A DNA stretch of 64,000 nt from Asterias rubens (taxonomy: Eukaryota > Echinodermata > Asteroidea > Forcipulatida > Asteriidae): assembly GCF_902459465.1 (NCBI RefSeq), contig NC_047062.1, forward strand, positions 29,072,673 through 29,136,672. Direction: 5' to 3'. The position numbers were made by a program, and so were the translations under genes. This document shows, piece after piece, positions 32,049-40,910 of the stretch; within the stretch, counting starts at the first letter, position 1, and each line of letters begins with the position of its first letter. The notes beneath the pieces were generated by a model. The model searched no databases, was not told where the DNA came from, and saw nothing but the letters and a program-made list of their open reading frames with translations.

Positions 32049-35000
32049 ATGGAGACGAAAAGTGCGATTGTCCTCATCGCTGCGTCTGTCATTCTACTGT
32101 TTGCTCTGCCCGTTCTACAAATTCTGGCATTTGCCCTGCTCATCTTCATCATTGGAACTGTTGTCATGACATTGATACAAGATGGTGACCCCCTGCTTAT
32201 GTTTTACGAGCAGTTTGGTTCAAGCGGATGTAAGTTTATGAACGGGTCACATTTGAAACAACTAATTTTCATCACTGAAAAAGTGTACTAAATGGCACCT
32301 CATCTTTTGTCAGATACCCACATTGTTAGAGTTGAATAAATATTTGTTTTGCAGTCACAGGAATTGTAAATTAACAATGATGCAATCCACCACTGCTGGA
32401 AGAACAAACTGGTGACCCCCATGCTTATGTTTTACGAGAAGTTTGGTTCAAGTGGATGTAAGTTTACGAAGGGGTCACATTTGAAACGCCTAACTTTCAT
32501 CACTGACAAAGTGTACTAAATGGTACCTCATCTTTCGTCGAATACCCACATTGTTAGAGTTGAATAAATGTTTTTTTCACAGTCTCAGGAATTGTAAATT
32601 AACAATGATGCAATCCACCACCACTCCTGGAAGAACAGAATGGAAGGAGGGGAACACACAAGGCGGATGCAAAGTCAACTTTTTGAAGCTCTTTTCAAAG
32701 CTTTGCATTGTGGAAGTATAGCGTTCTCCTGAAGATCAGAGCATGTTAGATTGAAAGGTTGAGTCGTTGACCACCAGTTCTTTTCAGAACAAACACTACT
32801 TAAAGCTATTGGACCCTTTCGGTAAACAGTATTGTCCAAGGCCCACACTTCGTGTATCACAACTTCTATATCAAATAACAAACCTGTGAAAATTTAGGCT
32901 CAATCGGTCATTGGAGTTGGGAGAATATAACGGGAAAACCCACCCTTGTATCCGCACATTTCGCCGTGTCATGACATGTGTTTAAAATAAATCCATAATT
33001 CTTGATATCAAGAATTTATATTGTTTTACTGTTTTCTCAAAAAGTAAAGCATTTCATGGAATAATATTTCAAGAGAAGTCTTTCACCAATACCTTCTGTA
33101 AACCATGTAAAGTATTTGTAAATCTGTGAATTTTTTTTTTTCCTGTACCGAAAGGGTCCAATGGCATTAAAAGAGATATTCACATGGTGTTATCGCAGAC
33201 CTGTCTTAGTATTTCTTTGTTCCCAATAATAATAATTAGCACTATGTTTCACTGTAGCACATTTGAGAGGCAAGGTTGCGTGGGTGACTGGAGCATCAAG
33301 TGGCATAGGAGAAGCTCTCTGCTATGAATTAGCAAAAAAGGTACTCGTATGTTTGAAATGTAGCTAGATAAATGCAAAAAATAGTTGATGCCCTGACGCT
33401 TTGAAGCTTTCTCTTTAACCTTCGAGAAAGACTACGCTTTGGTCGAAATGTCAGGCCATCAATTATTTTTTGCGTTTATACCATTTGTCTTTTTGGTTGG
33501 TAAACAGTTTGCAACGGTGTGCAACAGCTAGGTCTATTTTCCCATAGCTAGATAAATATGAGATGAAAATTCTGCTAGGAACCAAGACGCAAAGAAAAAG
33601 GAGCGATCAAAGCAAAATGAGGCGTTTGTCAACCCAGGTCATTTTTCGTTTTTGTTAATACATTTGAAAATAACCCACAATCTCTACTTAAAGCCATTGG
33701 ACACTTTCGGTAAACAGTATTGTCCAAGGCCCACACTTCGTGTATCACACCTTATATATAAATTAACAAACCTGTGAAAATTTAGGCTCAATCAGTCATC
33801 GGAGTCGGGAGAAAATAACGGGAAAACCCTACCTTGTTTTCGCACGTTTCGCCGTGTCATGACATGTGTTTACTATAAATCCGTAATTCTCGTAGTCGAG
33901 AATTGATAATTGTTTTAATGTTTTCTCAAAAAGTAAAGCATTTCATTGAATACTATTTCAAGAGAAGTCTTTAACCATTACCTTCTGTAAACCCTGTAAG
34001 TTATTTGTAAATCTGTGAACTTTTTTTTGTTTCTGCTCCGAAAGTGTATAATGGCTTTAAGTACTGTAAACCTCATGTTTTAATGGTTTTGGTTCCGATA
34101 CAACTTGGTTTTGATAACTGGGCAATTCAGAAGAGATGTAAAAGATCGCAGATTTCTAGCTGTTTGATACTCCTGAACTGAACTTTGAAGATAAACAGGG
34201 GCAATGCCATAGATACACACCTTTGTAAGTGAGAACCAAACTTTCAAATTGTATTCTATTAATAAGTGTTGGCAACCAACGTTGTGTCTTTTAGGGTGTC
34301 AAGTTAATTCTATCAGCTCGAAGAGCGAAGGAGCTGCTACGAGTTAAAGAACGATGTGTAGAAGAGTTTGGTCTCAGAGATGATGATGTGCTCGTCTTAC
34401 CACTTGATGTTCTTGACTATGAGTCTCACCCAGGATGCGCCCAAAAGGCACTGGACCATTTCCACAAGGTAATGTCTGTTCATTTGTTGGGTGAGACTAT
34501 TCAGTGTTTAATCCAAAATTTAAAGCATACTTGGTTGTTTGATTGTGGGTTTTTTTTTTTTTTTTTTTTTGTTGTTGAGTTAATTGGAGTATTGGGTTTG
34601 TATTTGACAAGGACCCATGGTTGAATGATTTGAGTATTAGTGCAACTCAAATATGGGGGAAAATCCACAAGGCCACATAGCTTGTTGCCCAAAATGTTTG
34701 TGGCGTGTCGTGGCCGCAGTCTAGTTCACGAGACATTGTCAGCAGCAGAGTTTGGGAAGGTGCATTTTGCTCTACCAGCCAGGCTCCTAGTGGATGATAC
34801 CCATGCCTACATCCATATGGACTTTGAAGGGGGTAACCCTGTTTCAGCCCCAGGAGTAGGTAGCGACGTGCCACTGGTGGCAGTTGCTTTGGCTCGATAA
34901 CCTAAATCACTTAAGTGTAGCCCTCACCTTGAAGTGGCCGTCCGGATGTTAGGCGATCTATTGAAAGGCACTGGACACATTTGTAATTGTCAAAGACCTG

Positions 35001-38000
35001 TCTTCTCACTTGATGTATCTCAACATATGCATAAAATAACAAACCTGTGAAAATTTGGACTCAATTGGTTGTCGAAGTTTCGAGTGAGTTATGGTAGAAA
35101 AAACACCCTTGTCGCACAAGTTGTGTGCTTTCAAATGCTTTGAATTCAAGACCTCAGCTGAGGTCTCTTATTAAATTCAAATATTTTAGTGAGAATTTAC
35201 TTCTTTCTAAAAAACTAGGCTACTTCAGCGTGAGCCGTTTTTCACAATGATTTATACTATCAACAGCTCCCCATTGCTTGTTACCAAGTAAGTTTTTATG
35301 CTAACAATTATTTTGAGTAATTGCCGATAGTGTACAGTGCCTTTAAATATCATGATTTGATTTAGTAATCTTTGTTGCGCAACACTTTTAGGTTGACATC
35401 CTGGTAAACAACGCAGGGCGATCACAGCGAGCTCTCGCTGTGGATACCAGCCTGGAAGTAGACAGGGCCCTTATGGATGTAGACTTTATAGGTCAAGTCT
35501 CAGTAACCAAGGCCATTCTGCCTCATATGATGTCTTCCAATCAAGGTCACATCGTTAACATCAGCAGTGTCACCGGCAAATTACCCACAGAAATGTCTGC
35601 AACTTACTCAGCATCTAAACATGCTCTCCATGTAAGTATTCTTTGGCTGCAAAGTCCATAGAAATTTGCTGAAACTTACAACCTAAAAGCTATTATTCCT
35701 ATTAACAGACGTTGCAAATGACCCTTGTACTGGGCCCAATTGCATTAAGGCTGTAAGCACAAACATTTGCTTAGCACAGAAAAAGTATTGCTTAACAGAA
35801 ACAGGTTACCAGCAAAAATTACATTTAGTTTAAACTGATGTGCCTGGTGCCCCACTCAATTTTTGCTCAGCAACAAAATTTGTCAAGCAGTATTTTCTGC
35901 TTAACGGCTTTATAAAATCTCGTCTCTGGCAAATGTGGCCCTGGTTTGATGTTTGAGATTTGTATTGTGACACAGTTAAGATCAGTCTTAGCTCTTTGTA
36001 CAATCGGTCCCAGGGACCTGCTAAAAATACCACTAATTTTATCTTCTATAAAGGGAAACCTGTGTGATCTTTCTTATGTAGCAATGTTCTTTGTTTCCTC
36101 CTTTTTGTTTTGCACAAGCAGGGTTATTTTGGAGCACTTGCATATGAAAACTCGGCTTTGACTGTCACCAATGTCTGTCCTGGTCCAATCGTGAGCAATA
36201 TCATTGAGAACTGCTTTGGAAACAATCTTCAACAAGTAAGTGGCTTAAAGCATGAAACAACGGAGGGACACCCTCAATCTTCTTTGTTCATTATTCTGCT
36301 TCTGGCAGTTCTTCTTGAAATGTTTCTCAGGTTAATTGGTTTGGAGTGGCTAGTTTTCGTCAACAATGATCCCTCTAAAAGACACTGGACACTGTTGGTA
36401 GTTACTCAAAATAAGTGTTGGCATAAAAACTTACTTGGTAATGAGCAATGGAGAGCTGTTGATAGTATAAAACATTGTGAGAAACGGCTCCCTTTGAAGT
36501 AATGTAGTTTTTGAGAAAGAAGTAATTTCTCAGTAAGAGGTCTCGAATTCAAGGCATCTGAAAGCACACAACTTGTGCAACAAGGGTGTTTTGTCTTCCA
36601 TTATTCTCTCACAACTTTGACAACCAATTGAGTCCAAAATTTCACAGGTTTGTTATTGTATGCATATGTTGAGATACACCAAGTGAGAAGACTGGTCTTT
36701 GACAATTACCAACTGGTGTAGGGCCTTTGACAAGCCGAAGTGTTAAGAATAATTAGTGTTGTCGACTCAAGTCGGTGACTTGGACTTAAGTCAGACTCGA
36801 GTCGCCAATATCATCGCCTTGTGATTGACTTGGGGAAAATTACTTGAGACTTGAACAATTGAATAAGCTTGATTTTACATAAAATTAAAAAAAATTGGGG
36901 TTAAGTTCCTGTTGGAAAGTTTGTACAAAACCGATGTTAGCTGTTGCCAAAAAACAAACAAAAGAGGGACAATAGTAGAGTGACTCGATTGCAGGTGAAG
37001 AGCTGTACTTGTGTGCATTAATTGTCTAAAAAGCAATAACTCAAAAAGGACTTTATAACACCAACTAAAAATTTGATGTGTTGATTGGTTTTGGGATCCC
37101 CCAGAAGCCTACTGTTTTTAGACCCCCTTCGTCAAATATCAAGGTAATTTTGAAAAAAGAAAGTTTGTCCAAACTATAACTCAAGACGAATAAGATTGAA
37201 TGTCAGCGAGGCGTTTTGGTTTGTCAACACATCACTTTTTTTTTTACCATCAGCCCAAGTTTAAAGAAACCACATTCAAAGCTGAACGTAATTCAAGCAT
37301 GATGATGTCGACAGAGCGCTGTGGTTTCCTGATTGCTGTTGCCATTGCAAACAACTTATCCGAGGTGTGGATCTGCAAAGGTCTTGTTCTATTGTTGATG
37401 CAGATGTATCAGTGGTGTCCTCTTATGACTAGATGGTAAGCATTTCATTCTTAGAGTAACATCATTTCAGACAAGTGCTTCAGAGTTGCTCCGAACTAAA
37501 TTCTGAATTAAGTACATGAAAAGTTGATTGTCTAAAACAGTTAGGTGCGACTGTACAAGCTAGAAGTCGAAAGATCGAGTGTTGCAATCGTTCAGAACGA
37601 CTCTGGAGCGCCTTGGTTTCAGACGTCCAACTTTTCCCGAGCCAAGTCAATCTAATTGTTGTGTTAAGTTCACCTGTCTGAAACAAAAAGTTATTTGGGT
37701 TGACCTAGAGTCAGTCCTAATCTATTTGGTTTGGCGCGACTCTGGCGCGCTTGTAAGAGAAGAGTGTAAGTTGTTTAACATTTACTTTTGTCGTGTTCAG
37801 TTCAGCCTCGCTACCATGGGCAGCGCGCCGTATCGATACCGCTCGTCACTAACCCCTGGGAGGTATGTACTGGGAAACAACTCTGATTGGCTCAGGAAAT
37901 TGGTTAAAGTCACCTGGAAATAGATTTTTTTTTCTTTCAAACATAAGAGTATATGCTTAGGAACAATAAAACAATTTTTTTAGTAATTGTTTGTCACGAT

Positions 38001-40910
38001 TTATATGTTTAAAAAATATACAAAGTTGTTTGGGGGGCTGACTCCGCCTACCCCTTTTGTGACATCAATCGAGGCAGACTTTGCCTGCAATGCGTATAGT
38101 AAACACACGTGCAAAGTACATGTACGTCCAAGTCGTGAGTTGGTACATTTCAAAAAGTGTTTTTCTGCATTCAGCAGCAATACACCTGGTCGATATTGCC
38201 GGGAAAAAAAATATATATCTTTTTGAAACGTACAAACTCACGACTTGGTCCGTACATGTACTTTGCAATTGTGTTTACTCTACGCATTACAGGTAAAGTC
38301 TGCCTCGATTGACGTCACGGACAGCGCCCTCTCGGGTCGGGTCTACTCTTAAATTTGTAAATACATAAGAACTGATTTTTTTAAACCTCAGTTAACTGTT
38401 TATTCACATTCCACTCATCAAAACACATATATTAGTGACAAAGCTTTATTTTGAAAAAATACCACTTCCAGGTGACTTTAAGCATAAGATGACAAGTGAG
38501 TGCGCACGTAGTTTTTAAGATATTTTTCTGTTGATCATGCCCACGTTTTTTATGACAAGAAAACGTTTTTTAAAAACAAAAACAAAAACATTCTTTAAGA
38601 CGAAAAACATGCGTGCGCGCGTAGACAAAATTGAAAAAATGGAATAATGAATATGTACGCTCATTTATGGCTCATTTAAATGTGCTAGCATATAGCACAT
38701 TCAAATTTGCCAATTCCAGGGGTTATGATCGAGCAAGGCATGCTGGGAAAAAATGGCGCAGTGAGATCGATCACCCCTGGGATTGAGGTTGTGTTCAGTT
38801 AGCCTGGTACTTGAATTTTTTTGTAGTCTGTCATCAGCATTTTCTAATGTTCGTCTTGTCCTTGTTTCGTGATTATTTTGTAATGTTCATGTATATTTGG
38901 TGTGCGTTAACACCATGTGTGTATCTACTTGCTGGGTAGATTATGTTCTTTTGAGAACTTGCCTTACTTTCTATTCTACTACAGCGCAGTAGATTTTTTG
39001 GAATTTATGAGGCTTCTCTACTACCGTAGAGTAGATTTTCAGAATTCAGGAGACTTCTCAGTTCTGTAAAGAACTTTCCTTATTAACTACAAACTTGATT
39101 GGTGGAAGGTAGAAAATCAGCCGGGACTACTAGCTTTAGTGGATCAAGGCTTCTCTTTATTAATTTCACTACCACGGAGTGAGTTCTTAAAGGCAGTGGA
39201 CACTATTGGTAATTACTCAAAATAATTATTATCATAAAACCTTACTTGGTAACGAGTAATGGGGAGAGGTTGGTAGTATAAAACGTTGTGAGAAACGGCT
39301 CCCTCTGAATTGGAGTAGTTTTCGAGAAAGAAGTCATTTTCCACGAATTTGATTCCGAGACCTCAAGTTTAGAATTTGAGGTCTCGAAATCAAGCATCTG
39401 AGAGCACACAACTTCGTGTGACAAGGGTGTTTTTTCTTTCATTATTATCTCGCAACTTCGATGACCAATTGAGCTCAAATTTTCACAGGTTTGTTATTTT
39501 ATGCATATGTTGAGATACACCAAGTGAGAAGTCTTGTCTTTGACAATTAGCAATAGTGTCCATTGTCTTTAATTGAACAATTTGACTAGCTTGCTGTAGT
39601 CATGGTCAGCAGGAGATGAAAACAAAAAGAAACAAAGAAAAACTAACTAAGAGTGGGACTTAAGCCTGTGACCTCCAGATTAATGTGCTGGTGCTTTACC
39701 AACTGAGCTATCTATTGCCAACATTAAGGTTGGACTAGCGCAGTTGGTAGAGTACCGGCATGTTAATGTGGAGGTTGCAGGTTCAAGTCCTGCTCCATCC
39801 CTTGTTTTCGGTCTCTCTATAAGCCTTTTTGAGGTATGGCGGACACAATGCTACAACACTGTAAAGTTAGGGTAAATTTGTGCGTATTGACCACAGAAAT
39901 AGAACGTATGTTATTCAGTGAAGTGCGCATTTTAGGCGACGCGGCGTTTACACGTAAACCTAATGACCACCAACATGGTGAGCGTGGCATCAGTCGCGGC
40001 GTGTGACGCGTGCGTATCACGTCCGCCATACCTCAAAAAGGCTTATTGGGGCTGGATAGCTCAGTTGGTAGAGCGCCGGAACATTAATCCGGAGGTCGTT
40101 GGTTCAACTTCCGCTCCAGTCATTTTTTCTTTGTTCAAACCCATGCAACGAAAATCTTAAGATTAATCTTAGTTCTTTGTGAAACTGGCCCCTGCTACAG
40201 TTATAAGAATACCAGTATGTTTTAAATGTTGTTTATTGTCAACACTTTATGCTTATAATGTGTTTCAGGTTGAAGGAAAAAGTGTATGCTGATAAGAGAA
40301 TCCGAGAATTCAAGAAAAGTCAGGTAGTTTGCCCCAGTTTTTACATAAAATACTTCGGCTATGGCTAGGGCACGCGTCTGCTATTCTTCAACACTGACAG
40401 ACGCGCTGTTCTAGCCATAGCTGTAGCCAAAGTCGCCAATATGGACACGGCCTTAATAATAGTTACAACATTTATAGAGCGCTTAATACAAATGTTTCTA
40501 AGCGCAATAACCAGACGAATCAGATTGACAAAACAGATGGGTTTTAAGTAATGGTTTAAACATGTCCAATGAAGGTGCTGCTTGAGTGTGGGTGGGTAGC
40601 TTTGGGTGGGTAGCTTGTTCCGAAGTGTTGGAGCTATGACTGAGAAAGCAAGATGGCCATAGGGTGTCATAGTGCGGGTCCCGAGGAAAGCTGGAAATGA
40701 GTGATGGAAGGGAGCAAATGCGTCGGGTAGCGGATGAAAGTGAATATGAACACAGGGCTAAGAGATCTTGGAGATGTACTAGGGCAAAATTAGAAACAAC
40801 TTTATACACAAGAAAACAAATTTTGAAACAGAAATCGGCGAATGTTTACCTTGATCTTTTTCTTGGTTCCCTCCTTCTCTGGTAACCAGGAACAATCTCT
40901 CGAAGGATAA
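32049..40910 (+). CDS. DHRS7: Short-chain dehydrogenase/reductase, DHRS7-like
   Basis: Eight exons join in phase: 32049-32229, 33258-33340, 34295-34468, 35392-35631, 36122-36235, 37254-37435, 40269-40323 and 40890-40910 (TAA), about 349 residues against 339 in human DHRS7. An N-terminal hydrophobic segment (residues about 4-42) should anchor it in the ER membrane. The Rossmann fold follows: TGASSGIG at 71-78 binds the nicotinamide cofactor, LILSARR gives the basic residues that favour NADP(H), NNAG lies at 152-155, and the catalytic set is Ser205, Tyr218 and Lys222 (TYSASKHA). CPGPIVSNIIEN and EVWICKG match DHRS7 C-terminal words. Family members reduce steroids and retinoids; the substrate here is unknown. 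The last two exons are the weakest part: the donor after 40323 (GTAGTT) is poor and the final exon adds only six residues. Exon 1's 3' end is copied in intron 1. Confidence 0.9.
32411..32640 (+). pseudogene. Ghost exon: tandem copy of the end of DHRS7 exon 1 plus intron start
   Basis: A 227-base unit (32184-32410) is repeated directly at 32411-32640. It copies the last 46 bases of exon 1, the donor (GGATGTAAGTTTA) and about 180 bases of intron. The copy has an extra A in the CCCCC run, which shifts its frame, and a Gln-to-Lys change. It keeps its donor but has no clear acceptor, so it is probably not spliced in. Confidence 0.85.
32720..33210. mobile_element. R-like element interrupted by a family B element
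   Basis: Left part (CCTGAAGATCAGAGCATGTT, GTTGAGTCGTTGACCACCAG, TTCTTTTCAGAACAAACACT) and right part (GAGATATTCACATGGTGTTA, TCGCAGACCTGTCTTA) match a continuous R-like copy at 29760-29880 but are separated by family B at 32811-33170. Confidence 0.7.
32811..33170 (+). mobile_element. Family B inverted-repeat element
   Basis: TAAAGCTATTGGACCCTTTC faces GAAAGGGTCCAATGGCATTA. Inner marks shared by all family B copies: CAGTATTGTCCAAGGCCCAC, ACTTCGTGTATCACA, TAACGGGAAAACCC, GCCGTGTCATGACATGTGTT and TTTTCTCAAAAAGTAAAGCA. It lies in DHRS7 intron 1. Confidence 0.88.
33376..33478. repeat. Palindromic element in DHRS7 intron 2
   Basis: GCAAAAAATAGTTGATGCCC and TGACG face GTCAGGCCATCAATTATTTT and TTTGC; the middle GAAAGACTACGCTTTGGTCG recalls 61785-61840 (TGACGTTTCGACCCATAGCA, GAGTCTTTCCTCGAAGGC). 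Confidence 0.7.
33689..34060 (+). mobile_element. Family B element
   Basis: TAAAGCCATTGGACACTTTC at the left and GAAAGTGTATAATGGCTTTA at the right, with the same interior as 32811-33170. It lies in DHRS7 intron 2. Confidence 0.9.
34550..34570. repeat. Poly-T run of 21 bases
   Basis: Uninterrupted T run in DHRS7 intron 3; a mononucleotide microsatellite or the reversed poly-A end of a retroposed copy. No retrocopy was identified beside it. Confidence 0.9.
34963..35346 (-). mobile_element. Family A element
   Basis: GAAAGGCACTGGACACATTT at the left and GCCGATAGTGTACAGTGCCT at the right, minus-strand orientation (TAACAAACCTGTGAAAATTT, GTTGTGTGCTTTCAAATGCT). It lies in DHRS7 intron 3. Confidence 0.88.
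35732..35930 (+). repeat. Family W repeat
   Basis: GGGCCCAATTGCATTAAGGC, GCTTAGCACAGAAAAAGTAT and, on the right, GCTTAACGGCTTTATAAAAT form the decayed palindrome seen elsewhere. It lies in DHRS7 intron 4. Confidence 0.6.
36375..36728 (+). mobile_element. Family A element
   Basis: AAAAGACACTGGACACTGTT at the left and CCAACTGGTGTAGGGCCTTT at the right. It lies in DHRS7 intron 5, opposite in orientation to the copy in intron 3. Confidence 0.85.
38053..38325. mobile_element. Palindromic inverted-repeat element in DHRS7 intron 6
   Basis: GACATCAATCGAGGCAGACT, TGCAATGCGTATAGTAAACA and CAAAGTACATGTACGTCCAA GTCGTGAGT face ACTCACGACTTGGTCCGTAC, ATGTACTTTGCAATTGTGTT, TACTCTACGCATTACAGG and AGTCTGCCTCGATTGACGTC. 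Arms exceed 80 bp. Confidence 0.85.
38890..39190. mobile_element. Family R element, interrupted by a family A element
   Basis: ATTTGGTGTGCGTTAACACC and ATGTGTGTATCTACTTGCTG open it, then AGTTCTGTAAAGAACT and CTACCGTAGAGTAG as in 21420-21790. Its right part (TTGACTAGCTTGCTGTAGTC) resumes at 39580, after the family A copy. Confidence 0.6.
39187..39572 (+). mobile_element. Family A element inserted in a family R copy
   Basis: TTAAAGGCAGTGGACACTAT at the left and AGCAATAGTGTCCATTGTCT at the right. The flanking GGAGTGAGTTCT and TTGACTAGCTTGCTGTAGTC are next to each other in the R copy at 21655-21710 (GAGTCAGTTCTGAATTGG... TTTTGACTAGC), which marks the insertion point. Confidence 0.88.
39655..39722 (-). 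repeat. tRNA-Asn-like SINE head, minus strand
   Basis: Minus strand reads GATAGCTCAGTTGGTAAAGC, loop CACATTAATC and CACAGGCTTAAGTCCC. The anticodon-like triplet is ATT. It is the first of three tRNA-like units in 470 bases. Confidence 0.65.
39726..39805 (+). repeat. tRNA-Asn-like SINE head
   Basis: GGACTAGCGCAGTTGGTAGA (A-box), loop ATGTTAA with GTT, and GCAGGTTCAAGTCCTGC (T arm). The anticodon stem is mispaired (CCGGC against TGTGG), so it is unlikely to be a working tRNA. A TTGTTTTC tail follows. Confidence 0.7.
39818..40047. mobile_element. Terminal-inverted-repeat element between two tRNA-like units
   Basis: ATAAGCCTTTTTGAGGTATG GCGGAC faces GTCCGCCATACCTCAAAAAG GCTTAT, a perfect 26-base pair. 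The interior is GC-rich on its right half (GCGTGGCATCAGTCGCGGCG). It abuts the tRNA-like unit at 40048. Confidence 0.88.
40048..40135 (+). repeat. tRNA-Asn-like SINE with nearly intact cloverleaf
   Basis: GGCTGGA / TCCAGTC can pair as an acceptor stem, GCTC / GAGC as D stem and CCGGA / TCCGG as anticodon stem around ACATTAA. Position 33 is C rather than T and the T stem has a mismatch. The tail TTTTTTCTTTGTTCAA is that of the SINE family, so a functional tRNA is less likely than a SINE. Confidence 0.65.
40440..40800 (-). mobile_element. LINE fragment, end of reverse transcriptase ORF plus 3' tail
   Basis: The minus strand encodes GHLAFSVIAPTLRNKLP and NHYLKPICF, the conserved C-terminal end of CR1/L2-type ORF2 proteins (compare [12 protein letters not shown] at 25880). 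It ends on the left in TTATAGAGCGCTTAATAC and is degraded. It lies in the last DHRS7 intron. Confidence 0.65.

Noticed and set aside
36750-37200. Possible extra exon in DHRS7 intron 5
   Set aside because: AT-rich sequence without a phase-compatible exon; the reading from 36235 to 37254 is already in phase.
40048-40120. Possible functional tRNA-Asn gene
   Set aside because: The cloverleaf is nearly complete, but position 33 is not T, the T stem has a mismatch and a SINE tail follows. Without a covariance score it is better called a SINE.
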